A DNA stretch of 24,426 nucleotides from CAZBEA01 sp964519355 (lineage in GTDB: Bacteria > Patescibacteriota > Microgenomatia > Levybacterales > GWA1-39-11). Under the pieces are notes generated by a model. That model saw only the letters and a list, made by a program, of their open reading frames with translations. It searched no databases and was not told the origin of the DNA. The stretch spans positions 1 to 24,426 of the forward strand of contig CAZFJW010000011.1 of NCBI GenBank assembly GCA_964519355.1. The letters run 5' to 3'. The position numbers and the translations under genes were made by a program. Shown one piece after another: positions 14,740-21,867 of the stretch (within the stretch, counting starts at the first letter, position 1; every line of letters starts with the position of its first letter).

Positions 14740-16372
14740 TGGATTTTTTGCTAGAACATTAATTATTATTGCGGCCTTGTTTATTGCCGCTTATTTTTAT
14801 TCGACAGACGTTTCCGCACAGGTGTTGAATTGTGCTGGTCAGCCGGATGGAACCAGATGTTTATATAATGGAATATATACTGGGGGAATAGACTACTGTT
14901 GTTCTGGTAAGGAAGTATGTAATAATTATTATACCTGCCAGGGGGGGGCATGTGTTTATCCTCCTCAAGGTGAAGATGTTCATATACACAAGATTTGCCC
15001 AGGTAGTCAGGTGTGCGATGCGGGATCATGCAAAAACCCCCCTGTCACCTGTGATTATGATGGAGTTAGATGTGGTGGATCTGACTCTAAAAGCTCTACC
15101 AGTTGTGGAGGAGCGTATCAAGACCGCTATAGGTGTTCTGATGGTACGTTTACGTTTACATCTTGCTCCTCTGCCGTTTGTGTAAGTGCTTGTAGATCCT
15201 GTAATTGGTGTAGCGCTGGTGCAGGAGATTGTCCGTTGCCTCCCTCTGCTACTCCAACACCGACAAGAACACCGACCCCTGTCCCACCAACAGCAGTACC
15301 TCCTACCGCAGTACCTCCTACGGCTGTGCCACCCACAACTCCTCCGGGTATTCCAACACCGACAAAAGTTCCTTGCGGAGGCCCATGTAGTTCACCATCT
15401 CAATGTGTAGTGGCCTGTCCAGTCTGCTCAACAAGTGGCACCTGCGAAGCTCCACCGACTGGAGTTCCAACACCGACAAAAGTTCCTTGCGGAGGCCCAT
15501 GTAGCTCACCATCTCAATGTGTAGTGGCCTGTCCAGTCTGCTCAACAAGTGGCACCTGCGAAGCTCCACCGACTGGAGTTCCAACTGCTACTACAGCTCC
15601 GACTCGCACACCTACTCCTTCACCTACATTGCCGCCTCTTTCTTGTGGTGATTCGTGTAATACAAGAACTGATTGTCCAACAGGATGTCCATGTACTGGG
15701 CCAGCAGGTGGGAAGACCTGTGCTGTGCCAACTGCAACACCTACTGCTACGCCTACACCTGATCCTTTTAGTCCGGCAATGTGCAAATGCGACAATATGG
15801 AAATAAGCGGAATTGGTTCTGGTCTTGCAACAAAAGTTACTGCCTTTGGGAAAGTGGAGGGAGCAGACACTACCCACGCGAAGATTCAATCTATGAAATT
15901 TTTCCTTGGAAAAGGTCCAGCAGGCTCAACAAAGATAGTTCTGCAGTCGGGAGAGCTAGCGGCGACGATTGTAGAAGAGGCCGCAACAAAAGTCAGGTAT
16001 AAATCTGTCTGGGACTTTACCATGCCCGCGCTTGACAGGGGAGTAGAACATAGACTATGGACAACATTCAAATGTATAAAGAAAATAGCTTTTGAGCCTG
16101 GTATTACTGGAAATTCAGTTGTTTTAGGTGCGAATACGGAGAATACCTCAATTTTTTCTAAGCTCTTTGCATTTTTTGCAAACCTTGGTTCGGATGGGAA
16201 AGATGCGAAGATTGCTCCCGCTCCAAAACCAGAACTTGTAGCCCAAGTGGAAAAAGCTACCTCACAGGGACAGGTATTGGGTGAAAAAAGAAGCAAATTA
16301 CAGCTTGAAACATTTATTCCCGGTGAAGTAACTAAAAAAGCCTGCCAAACAATTTACTTTAAACTGAAGTAG
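14717..16372 (+). CDS. Large secreted Cys-rich protein with Pro/Thr linkers and tandem 38-residue modules
   Basis: 551 residues. The signal peptide ends at about 34 (STDVSA, then Q). Residues 35-185 contain many cysteines in short EB- or knottin-like spacings. A Pro/Thr linker (186-211) includes three PPTAV units. Two nearly identical 38-residue modules (about 212-287) each hold six cysteines (PCGGPCSSPSQCVVACPVC and onward). A third, diverged copy (SCGDSCNTRTDCPTGCPC) follows a second linker. A beta-rich domain (about 353-470) and a Lys-rich tail with QGQVLGEKR close the protein. The 14717 start is chosen for its signal peptide and overlaps the preceding gene by 23 bases. It resembles stalked CPR adhesins; its function is unknown. 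Confidence 0.75.
   Translation: MRLILQTSGFFARTLIIIAALFIAAYFYSTDVSAQVLNCAGQPDGTRCLYNGIYTGGIDYCCSGKEVCNNYYTCQGGACVYPPQGEDVHIHKICPGSQVCDAGSCKNPPVTCDYDGVRCGGSDSKSSTSCGGAYQDRYRCSDGTFTFTSCSSAVCVSACRSCNWCSAGAGDCPLPPSATPTPTRTPTPVPPTAVPPTAVPPTAVPPTTPPGIPTPTKVPCGGPCSSPSQCVVACPVCSTSGTCEAPPTGVPTPTKVPCGGPCSSPSQCVVACPVCSTSGTCEAPPTGVPTATTAPTRTPTPSPTLPPLSCGDSCNTRTDCPTGCPCTGPAGGKTCAVPTATPTATPTPDPFSPAMCKCDNMEISGIGSGLATKVTAFGKVEGADTTHAKIQSMKFFLGKGPAGSTKIVLQSGELAATIVEEAATKVRYKSVWDFTMPALDRGVEHRLWTTFKCIKKIAFEPGITGNSVVLGANTENTSIFSKLFAFFANLGSDGKDAKIAPAPKPELVAQVEKATSQGQVLGEKRSKLQLETFIPGEVTKKACQTIYFKLK
14941..14948 (+). repeat. G8 homopolymer inside a surface-protein gene
   Basis: Eight consecutive G lie in codons 75-78 of the Cys-rich surface protein, in otherwise AT-rich DNA. 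It is the longest G or C run I noticed. Slippage of one base would shift the frame early in the protein. Confidence 0.7.
15284..15328 (+). repeat. Three 15-bp coding repeats (PPTAV)
   Basis: Three consecutive 15-base units each encode Pro-Pro-Thr-Ala-Val in the Pro/Thr stalk. The units differ at several third positions, so they are conserved as protein rather than as fresh DNA copies. A partial fourth unit (PPT) follows. Confidence 0.85.
15351..15578 (+). repeat. Tandem 114-bp duplication (38-residue Cys module)
   Basis: Two full units, 15351-15464 and 15465-15578, line up with one difference that I could see (GTAGTT versus GTAGCT). A partial third start (TTCCAAC) follows at 15579. Each unit encodes six cysteines. 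Near-identity even at silent positions points to a recent duplication or to gene conversion. Confidence 0.9.
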
Positions 16373-17558
16373 AACCCGTTAAGAAAATTTTCTTCCAAGT
16401 TTTATTTTCTCTAGTTCGAATTTTCCCAAGTGAAAAATATAGTTTCTTAGAAATTTCCTCGCGCTCTTTTTCTAGTAAAATAAGCTTTTTATAGAGAGCG
16501 TTGGAATTGACTTTCTTAATATCAATACAATAATTTCCAATATCGAGCGACTTGGATATTCCTATGGTTTTATGCTCGTATGACACAGCTATAAACGGTG
16601 TTCCTTGCAATGCAGCAAGGATATTTGAGTGCATCCGTACTCCTAAAAGCAGATCTACTTTTTTGTATATTTTGATAGTAGAAAGTTTGTTAACCAATAC
16701 AATTGGATTTGTTTTTATCTCATTTTGGTGAAGAATCTTCATAATATTTTTTGTTATTACAAGGTCTACATCACCATATTCTGGTGCATCAACTTGGACA
16801 ATTGGCTGGATAACACAATTAGATTTTTTACTGAATTGGATAAGTGCTTTTGCAAAGTTTTCCTCGAACTCTTCTTGATTTGCCCTATCAAACCATTTTC
16901 GAATAGTAAAGCCAAGAATTAATTTTTTACTACTAGGCTTTTTTCTTGGATATTTTAGTAGAAAAGATGTATCGGCTGACAGCAAAAGATTTTGGCTAGT
17001 GTATTTTTTAAGTATTTTGTAGGAGTATTTCTCTCTTGCCATAATGATATCAAAATTTTTAATAACTCGCCCAGACAGACGCTCCTGCCACTTATGAGCA
17101 AATGGCCCAAAGCTAATTGGAGCAATAATTTTTTTAGCCTTATATGTGGATGCATAGTAAAGCATGAGAAGAAGCATTATGAGGTTTAGGCTCTGAGTAA
17201 TACCGTTTTGGGATCTTAAATACCCCCCTCCTGTAAAGAGTATTATGTCAGCATTTTGATAATCATCTAAAATTTTAGATAGAACACGCTGATGTGCAAA
17301 GCGGATTTTAAAAAAAATACCCAAAACAAGCAGCATGATCCGACTGATTCTATTGATAATATCTTTTTTTTCAAAAACTGCCCAACTGTAGAGTGTTTGT
17401 GATGTCTGTTTTTGGTTCAGCTCTTTTGATAAGGAATACGGGTCGTGAGAGTGAATTTTTATTTTGCAATTCTGCGGCAGCATCAAAAGAAGTCCTGTAA
17501 GTATGGCCAGATCTCCTATATTTTTTGGACTTGCGGCGTTGGGTATTAGAATATTCAT
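16359..17558 (-). CDS. Polysaccharide pyruvyl transferase family protein
   Basis: 399 residues, full length for the family (PF04230, CsaB-like). MNILIPNAASPKNIGDLAIL opens it, as in enzymes that start near the nucleotide-like fold. ILFTGGGYLRSQNG (about 129-142) and GVRMHSNILAALQGTPFIAV in the C-terminal domain are the two main landmarks. The family adds ketal pyruvate from phosphoenolpyruvate to a sugar of a surface polysaccharide; some members act as other transferases. It points against the surface-protein block, and its last codons overlap that gene tail-to-tail by 14 bases. Its own promoter lies just upstream. It probably modifies the glycan made by the + strand locus. Confidence 0.88.
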   Translation of the reverse strand: MNILIPNAASPKNIGDLAILTGLLLMLPQNCKIKIHSHDPYSLSKELNQKQTSQTLYSWAVFEKKDIINRISRIMLLVLGIFFKIRFAHQRVLSKILDDYQNADIILFTGGGYLRSQNGITQSLNLIMLLLMLYYASTYKAKKIIAPISFGPFAHKWQERLSGRVIKNFDIIMAREKYSYKILKKYTSQNLLLSADTSFLLKYPRKKPSSKKLILGFTIRKWFDRANQEEFEENFAKALIQFSKKSNCVIQPIVQVDAPEYGDVDLVITKNIMKILHQNEIKTNPIVLVNKLSTIKIYKKVDLLLGVRMHSNILAALQGTPFIAVSYEHKTIGISKSLDIGNYCIDIKKVNSNALYKKLILLEKEREEISKKLYFSLGKIRTRENKTWKKIFLTGSTSV

Positions 17559-17566
17559 GGATGGTT

Positions 17567-17594
17567 ATTGTATCTAATTGTATTTGTAATGCAA
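17567..17594 (-). promoter_or_regulatory. Promoter for the pyruvyl transferase, predicted leaderless
   Basis: On the minus strand TTGCAT (17594-17589), a 16-base spacer and TACAAT (17572-17567) precede the ATG at 17558 by 8 bases. The expected start point is 17560-17559, leaving 0-2 nt of leader. Confidence 0.55.
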
Positions 17595-17676
17595 CCAAGA
17601 GGATAATATTTTGACTATTTTTGATTCTTTTTACATTAGTTGTTTTTTACAAAAATATTGGATAAAGTAAATATTA

Positions 17677-18534
17677 ATGACTGCCTACATCATTAAAAAC
17701 TTCTTTTTTGTTGCAATTTTTCTTCTACTTGTTCCTGTATTTTCTTCAAAAGTAATTGCCGCAGCTCCTGATGGAATGGGGCCTTGGGCAGATAGTGTTT
17801 TGTCATCGTCTCAGGGACTCATGAAAAATGGGCTCCCAGTACCGGCCCCCAGATCCAATCCAAATTCGGCCGTTGGAGTGGCAGAGGATAACACTGTAGA
17901 GGGAAACTTTTATTCACTTGGTTTTGGTGGAACAATTTCACTGGGATTTGATAATGGAATATCTTCTGGTGTTATTCTTGTTGAAGCAACTAATCCTGGG
18001 TATCCATCTGAAAAAGTGAAAGTTGAAGTGTCTGAAAATGGTACAACGTGGGTAAATGCCGGAGAAGTAACCCAAGATGGCTCTGTTAACAAGCCCGAAG
18101 GAATAACTTGTGCCAAGTATGTCCGTATTACAGACCTGAGCAATCCAGCTGATTTTGCAGATGGCACTGCTGATGCATATGACATTGATGGGGTACAGGC
18201 TGTTGGTGATACCTGCCAAGTTCCTCAAAATGAGTGTGGAGGAACTGGATGCTGCAGCTCAATTACTCAAACAAACAAAACATCAGTTACAACATCGATT
18301 AACGCTGGATCCAATACTGGGAAAAATAAAACAAACAAAAATACAGGCTCTGCATCGGTGCAAACTGGGAATGCAGTGACTACGGTTGGAGTTGGGGTAG
18401 CAGGAGGTGCAAACACAGCAGTAGCTCAGCCATGCTGTGACAAAGGTGACACAATTATCAATATCTCTGGAAATGGCGCAAATTCTAAGAATAAAGTTGT
18501 AGTCGGGAAAGCTCCAAAGGAAAAGAAAAAGTAG
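17677..18534 (+). CDS. Secreted lectin-like protein with NTG-rich tail
   Basis: 285 residues. The signal peptide ends near VIAAA (26-30). Residues 31-178 form one beta-rich domain with GPWADSVLSSSQG, NTVEGNFYSLGFGGTISLGF and YDIDGVQAVG; it resembles a discoidin-like or other carbohydrate-binding sandwich and is a type I recall from CPR genomes. A short Cys cluster follows (180-193, including GTGCC). The tail (198-250) is a low-complexity N/T/G/K stretch (SNTGKNKTNKNTGSASVQTG), of a kind common on CPR surface proteins. A second Cys pair (253-254) and a basic end (KAPKEKKK) close it. There is no LPxTG-like signal. I see no convincing promoter in the 118 bases upstream. Confidence 0.75.
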   Translation: MTAYIIKNFFFVAIFLLLVPVFSSKVIAAAPDGMGPWADSVLSSSQGLMKNGLPVPAPRSNPNSAVGVAEDNTVEGNFYSLGFGGTISLGFDNGISSGVILVEATNPGYPSEKVKVEVSENGTTWVNAGEVTQDGSVNKPEGITCAKYVRITDLSNPADFADGTADAYDIDGVQAVGDTCQVPQNECGGTGCCSSITQTNKTSVTTSINAGSNTGKNKTNKNTGSASVQTGNAVTTVGVGVAGGANTAVAQPCCDKGDTIINISGNGANSKNKVVVGKAPKEKKK

Positions 18535-18653
18535 AACTTCGTCTCTTCTATATTTTATAACTCAAGTGAGTTCAACTAGGTTAGGTTTTTATTTAATGCT
18601 GGGTAAAATACGTGCTATAGAAGTTTTTTGTTACGTTAAAATTGTAGGGATTA

Positions 18654-19046
18654 TTACTTGAGTCTTTCAAGTATTCCCTTACGTTTTACGATATTTTTAT
18701 AATCCCACTGAATCACAATCGCTTTTTGAAGCCAGCGCCGTAAGTCTTCTCTATTTATTTGTGCAGAATTAGTATATGTGACTGATGCATCCTTAAATTT
18801 ACCAGTACCCTGAATAAGTGTTGACTCTCCAAAATCAGCACCACTCCAAAACATAAGTCTAAGCCCATTTTTAAGTTTGGAATACCCAACAATCGGATTT
18901 CCGTCCAAAAACCACACCGGGTGTCTGTGCCATATTTTGCTTTCTGAATTCTTTAGGGCCGAGTCCATTTCATGGGCAAGTAAATTACAGATTTCTTGGT
19001 CTGGAGAAAGTTGAGAATTGTTGTAGGTCTGAATATCTTTATTCAT
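18654..19046 (-). CDS. DUF1801 domain protein
   Basis: 130 residues from the ATG at 19046; an in-frame ATG at 19061 would add five residues and touch the upstream stop. SKIWHRHPVWFLDGNPIVGY and LRLMFWSGADFGE are typical of DUF1801 (YdhG/frataxin-like fold). RREDLRR-like charged residues (NREDLRRWLQKA) mark the C-terminal helix. The biochemical role of the family is not settled. It follows the YdeI-like gene by 14 bases, so they are probably co-transcribed. No clear terminator follows. Confidence 0.78.
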   Translation of the reverse strand: MNKDIQTYNNSQLSPDQEICNLLAHEMDSALKNSESKIWHRHPVWFLDGNPIVGYSKLKNGLRLMFWSGADFGESTLIQGTGKFKDASVTYTNSAQINREDLRRWLQKAIVIQWDYKNIVKRKGILERLK

Positions 19047-19060
19047 GATTGTAATTAACA

Positions 19061-19615
19061 TCAGCTACTGGACGGTTGAATTAATACCCAATTATGGGAT
19101 ACGGAAGGATCACTGCACAGACTACGGTTAAAACAACAGGGTCGTCTCATTCCTTTGTTAAGTTTTGAGAGCATAATTTCAATATGTTTTTCCCGTGTTG
19201 CATCCGTCTTAACTGCTCTTACCCATCGAATCCAATCCCATCTTGCAATAGGCGTGATGTCATTCCATAGATTTTGTGCTGTTGCAGATGTGTTAAGAGC
19301 ATTTTTCATGTCATCCGGAACTTCTGGCTCTACCCATTCTTTTGTTGGTTCGAGTGTAACTTGCACGCTATCTCCAACTTTGGCTTGCGCTTCAGCGAGC
19401 AATTTTTTATCAGGGGAAAACCAATGGCTTGGTTTGAGTCCGGGACCATATCTGCCATCCGGCTCAAGAAGTGTCTTAAATGGAACTTTATTTATTGTCC
19501 CTTTAACCATTGTTATGCCTCGGGAGGGAAGTTTTGCGCTTTCTTCTGGAGGTAAATAGAAAATGACCTTGGAACCGATTTCAAAAAGCTTGGTTTCAAA
19601 ATTAATTACTGACAT
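19061..19615 (-). CDS. YdeI/OmpD-associated family protein with DUF1905-like N-terminus
   Basis: 184 residues from the ATG at 19615. An ATG at 19687 is rejected because the added 24 residues would span the predicted promoter and precede the DUF1905-like start (MSVINFETKLFEIG). Residues 1-85 read as a DUF1905 beta-barrel (GSKVIFYLPPEE, PFKTLLEPDGRYG). The second half has VPDDMKNALNTSATAQNLW and IARWDWIRWVRA, and ends with GMRRPCCFNRS, which is characteristic of the YdeI/OmdA C-terminal region. The Cys pair in RRPCC is retained. The molecular function is unknown; links to stress or envelope response are only known for distant relatives. Confidence 0.8.
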   Translation of the reverse strand: MSVINFETKLFEIGSKVIFYLPPEESAKLPSRGITMVKGTINKVPFKTLLEPDGRYGPGLKPSHWFSPDKKLLAEAQAKVGDSVQVTLEPTKEWVEPEVPDDMKNALNTSATAQNLWNDITPIARWDWIRWVRAVKTDATREKHIEIMLSKLNKGMRRPCCFNRSLCSDPSVSHNWVLIQPSSS

Positions 19616-19646
19616 GTGTGTTGGCTGCCGAACGATATTAGAACTA

Positions 19647-19655
19647 ATTATAGCA
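19647..19655 (-). promoter_or_regulatory. Extended -10 element for the YdeI-like gene
   Basis: On the minus strand TGC precedes a perfect TATAAT (19652-19647). No good -35 is visible. A start near 19640 would leave a leader of about 25 nt before the ATG at 19615. Confidence 0.45.
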
Positions 19656-19702
19656 CTCTTAAAGTACAGGAAATTATTTTTTATCAAACTGCATTTGAGA
19701 GT

Positions 19703-20353
19703 TTATGACTTTTCGTTATAAATTTTATATTTGCCATCACCAATAACGCTGACTTTGTTCTCTTGGACTAAAACTGCTGCATAGTCATCAACAGCAAAAA
19801 TCTTATGTGGTGTTGTTTTACTATATTCTTCTACAGATTCATAGGAAACCATGTCTGGAACGTGGGGCGAAAACTCAAAATCGACTATGTTAAGACCTGT
19901 AAAATCCTGCATTCCTACACTATTGGCATCCCCAGGCTCAACTCCTGCAATTGCGATATTTGGAGTAACAACAATACCACCTGCGCTTACTCCAACATAT
20001 AATTTATCTTCCGAAAGAAATTTTTTAAGTGCTGCACCAAATCCACTCTTTCTCATACAATCGAGAAGAAAAAATGTGTTCCCCCCATTCACAAAGAGCA
20101 TATCCTTATAAGACAGCAATTTCTCGAGTTTGTCTGGATATTTATTTCGTAAGTCCAAGTCTTCAATGTTTGTGATGCCTAGCTGATAAAGTTGGTCCCT
20201 GAATTTTCCAAACCATTGTGGATTGTCTTCATCTCCATATGCTGCTGTTATATCAAATGCAACAGAATACTCTGAAGCTGGTTTTTTAAGAAGAGTAGGG
20301 AATATATCAACTATTTCCCCTTTAATACCATTTGATGTCAGAAGAAGTGTCAT
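19703..20353 (-). CDS. Peptidase S51 family protein (dipeptidase E-like)
   Basis: 216 residues. The class-I glutaminase-like fold carries DMLFVNGGNTFFLL (84-97), GVSAGGIV with the nucleophile Ser-123 in a GxSAG setting, and FSPHVPD with His-164. This is the S51 layout; members cleave N-terminal Asp peptides (PepE) or cyanophycin-derived peptides. The length is slightly short but complete. The next gene on the strand starts after 87 bases with its own -10. The tRNA-His gene lies upstream in the same direction. Substrate cannot be told from sequence, and a non-peptidase member of the fold is possible. Confidence 0.82.
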   Translation of the reverse strand: MTLLLTSNGIKGEIVDIFPTLLKKPASEYSVAFDITAAYGDEDNPQWFGKFRDQLYQLGITNIEDLDLRNKYPDKLEKLLSYKDMLFVNGGNTFFLLDCMRKSGFGAALKKFLSEDKLYVGVSAGGIVVTPNIAIAGVEPGDANSVGMQDFTGLNIVDFEFSPHVPDMVSYESVEEYSKTTPHKIFAVDDYAAVLVQENKVSVIGDGKYKIYNEKS

Positions 20354-20360
20354 CCTTGAA

Positions 20361-20369
20361 ATTATAGCA
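20361..20369 (-). promoter_or_regulatory. Extended -10 promoter, predicted leaderless S51 transcript
   Basis: TGC followed by a perfect TATAAT (20366-20361 on the minus strand) ends 7 bases before the ATG at 20353, so transcription should begin at the start codon or one base before it. I find no good -35, which an extended -10 can compensate. Confidence 0.55.
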
Positions 20370-20429
20370 AAAGTTTGAGCTCAGTCTTGGAGCGACACAG
20401 TTTGACACACAAAAACGAGGCTAAAAATT

Positions 20430-20507
20430 TGGGGTGGCTAAGCGGACTTGAACCGCCGACCTCCAGTTCCACAAACTGGCGCTCTAACCAATTGAGCTAT
20501 AGCCACC
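20430..20507 (-). tRNA. trnH: tRNA-His (anticodon GTG)
   Basis: Read on the minus strand, GTGGCTA (20506-20500) pairs with TAGCCAC (20440-20434). The extra 5' G at 20507 faces the discriminator C at 20433, the hallmark of tRNA-His. The D stem is GCTC/GAGC, the anticodon arm CCAGT-TTGTGGA-ACTGG gives GTG, and the T loop is TTCAAGT. The CCA end is encoded (20432-20430). Confidence 0.95.
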
Positions 20508-20511
20508 AAAA

Positions 20512-20961
20512 TTAGCTGTTGTTATTCAAAGGAAAATTACATTCCAGATCAAATAGCTTCAGTCCAACTGTATTATTATAAGATTTTGAAAGACGCGTAT
20601 CAAGAGTGGAAAGCACGAGTTCGACAGTGGCAAGAGTTGTCAATGATTTTACATGTCCTCCAAAAACCTCAAATGAGCTATTCGAGATTGAGCCATGCAG
20701 ATGGATAAGAGGTGAGTTATTTTCAAAACCAATCGAACCGAGGCAGGAAATAAGTTCAAAATTTTCTGAAAAGTCTTTTTCTTCAAATGTTTTTTCATTC
20801 AAATTATAATAGGCAAGTTTTGGATTCAGTACTGATCCAATTCCCTGAATCGTGCAGGAGGGAACATTTAAATCTACGATAAAAGTGGAGAGAGTATTTA
20901 GTACCTCTTCACCTTGTTCAAGTCTAACAATATACCCGTTATTAATTTTTTGATATTTCAT
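20512..20961 (-). CDS. PPC/DUF296 domain protein (PD1-like)
   Basis: 149 residues. The plant-and-prokaryote-conserved (PPC) fold is marked by IQGIGSVLNPKLAYYN, the metal-site run PLIHLHGSISN and EVFGGHV, where the three His residues of the family sit. Bacterial members are often called DNA-binding by similarity to plant AT-hook proteins. This protein has no AT-hook, so a small-molecule or metal role is equally likely. Its ATG follows the rhomboid TAG with no base between (TAGATG), so the two are translationally coupled. The stop lies a few bases upstream of tRNA-His on the same strand. Confidence 0.82.
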   Translation of the reverse strand: MKYQKINNGYIVRLEQGEEVLNTLSTFIVDLNVPSCTIQGIGSVLNPKLAYYNLNEKTFEEKDFSENFELISCLGSIGFENNSPLIHLHGSISNSSFEVFGGHVKSLTTLATVELVLSTLDTRLSKSYNNTVGLKLFDLECNFPLNNNS

Positions 20962-21642
20962 CTAATCAATAATTGTGCCTTCAATCCAAGTCTTTTTTTC
21001 CTTCGCAAAAAATTTTTTGGTTATAAAATATCCAAAGACAAACCCTCCAACGTGCGCGAAGAATGCAACCCCGCCTGTTTGTGGAGAAATACTTGGTAGA
21101 GAAGCAAATCCGGAAAAAAGCTGAACGATGAACCAATATAATATGTAAAAAGATGCCGGGATGTTAAGCGTTGTAATCGCAAAGAGGAGAAAAACAACTG
21201 AGCGGATAGTGTGGCGAGGGAACAAAACAAAATAAGCCCCTAGTATTCCGGAAACCGCACCTGACGCTCCGAGCATTGGTATGGCTGAGTCAAGAGAGAT
21301 TATATACTGTAAAAATGCCCCTACAATGCCCGATAGTATGTATAAAATAAGAAAACGTATCTTACCCAGCCTTTCCTCAATATTATCGGCAAAAATCCAC
21401 AAAAACCACATATTTGAAAAAATGTGAAAAAAGCCTCCATGAAGGAATTGTGATGATATGAAGGGAATAAGGGTTTGGGGATCTTTAAAGTTAATAAGAG
21501 TTGGCGTTAGCGCGTAGTTTGTAACAATTGACTCTGTGTCTCCCAAAAGCATGCATGCAAAGATGAAAACATTTACAGCAATAATAATTATGGTAAAAAG
21601 TGGAAATTTTCTTGATTTTACTGAATCGGAGATTGGAAACAT
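20962..21642 (-). CDS. Rhomboid-family intramembrane serine protease
   Basis: 226 residues with six predicted membrane helices. HGGFFHIFSNMWFLWIF gives His-68, His-73 and Asn-77 of the oxyanion region. MLGASGAVSG (123-132) holds the catalytic Ser-127, and FFAHVGGF holds His-197, so the Ser/His dyad is complete. Rhomboids cut single-pass membrane proteins within or near the bilayer; candidate substrates in this window are the single-pass surface proteins, but nothing ties them directly. The short cytoplasmic N-terminus (SDSVKSRKFP) and the PPC gene coupled behind it complete the unit. No promoter was convincing upstream. Confidence 0.92.
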   Translation of the reverse strand: MFPISDSVKSRKFPLFTIIIIAVNVFIFACMLLGDTESIVTNYALTPTLINFKDPQTLIPFISSQFLHGGFFHIFSNMWFLWIFADNIEERLGKIRFLILYILSGIVGAFLQYIISLDSAIPMLGASGAVSGILGAYFVLFPRHTIRSVVFLLFAITTLNIPASFYILYWFIVQLFSGFASLPSISPQTGGVAFFAHVGGFVFGYFITKKFFAKEKKTWIEGTIID

Positions 21643-21692
21643 AAGTTTAGAAAGTCAAAAGCCAAAAGTTAAATGTCAAAAATAAGTTATTG

Positions 21693-21758
21693 CGCGGGCG
21701 AAGGGAATCGAACCCATTCGTCGCTAACGCTCCTCAGGGCGAGAGTACTCCTTTCAAA
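21693..21758 (-). pseudogene. tRNA 3'-half remnant related to the adjacent tRNA-Arg
   Basis: On the minus strand this segment ends in GGGTTCGATTCCC, TTCGCCCGC and G, exactly as tRNA-Arg(TCT) does. A 25-base stretch (21691-21715) is identical to 21793-21817. Upstream it shares AAGGAGT with the 3' anticodon stem. It then lacks the complementary 5' stem, the D arm and the 5' acceptor strand, and an extra segment of about 30 bases replaces the variable loop. It therefore cannot fold as a tRNA alone. Confidence 0.6.
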
Positions 21759-21794
21759 CCGTTTGCAATTGTACAATATTTACAGTTTTCTGTG

Positions 21795-21867
21795 CGCGGG
21801 CGAAGGGAATCGAACCCCCAACCAACTCCTTAGAACGAAGCTGCTCTATCCGTTGAGCTACGCCCGC
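21795..21867 (-). tRNA. trnR: tRNA-Arg (anticodon TCT)
   Basis: 73 bases on the minus strand. The acceptor GCGGGCG/CGCCCGC pairs perfectly with discriminator G. The D stem is GCTC/GAGC. The anticodon arm GCTTC-GTTCTAA-GGAGT has two G-U pairs and an unusual G at loop position 32. The T arm has the TTCGATT loop. Only CA follows the discriminator, so CCA is not encoded in full. It is the likely head of transcription towards the rhomboid gene. Confidence 0.9.

Noticed and set aside
15284..15578. CRISPR-like repeat array
   Set aside because: The units are in frame, directly adjacent without unique spacers, and encode a protein stalk and Cys modules. No cas gene is near.
15318..15870. Long minus-strand open frames (15318-15584, 15514-15870) antisense to the Cys-rich protein
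   Set aside because: They arise from the repetitive Pro/Thr/Cys coding DNA read backwards and have no plausible start signal or domain. The + strand frame has a signal peptide and coherent modules.
17611..17637. TTGACT with TACATT as a promoter for the 17677 gene
   Set aside because: The spacing is 15 bases, the -10 is poor, and several other equally weak pairs exist in this T-rich gap.
18559..18572. AACTC-AAGT-GAGTT hairpin as terminator after the lectin-like gene
   Set aside because: The stem is 5 bp and weak, and the nearest T run begins about 14 bases later, so it does not form a convincing intrinsic terminator.
21693..21758. Reading the remnant as a complete tRNA-Ser(TGA) with a long variable arm
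   Set aside because: TTTGAAA could be a Ser loop, but the 5' anticodon stem, D arm and 5' acceptor strand are missing, and the T stem has a T-T mismatch.
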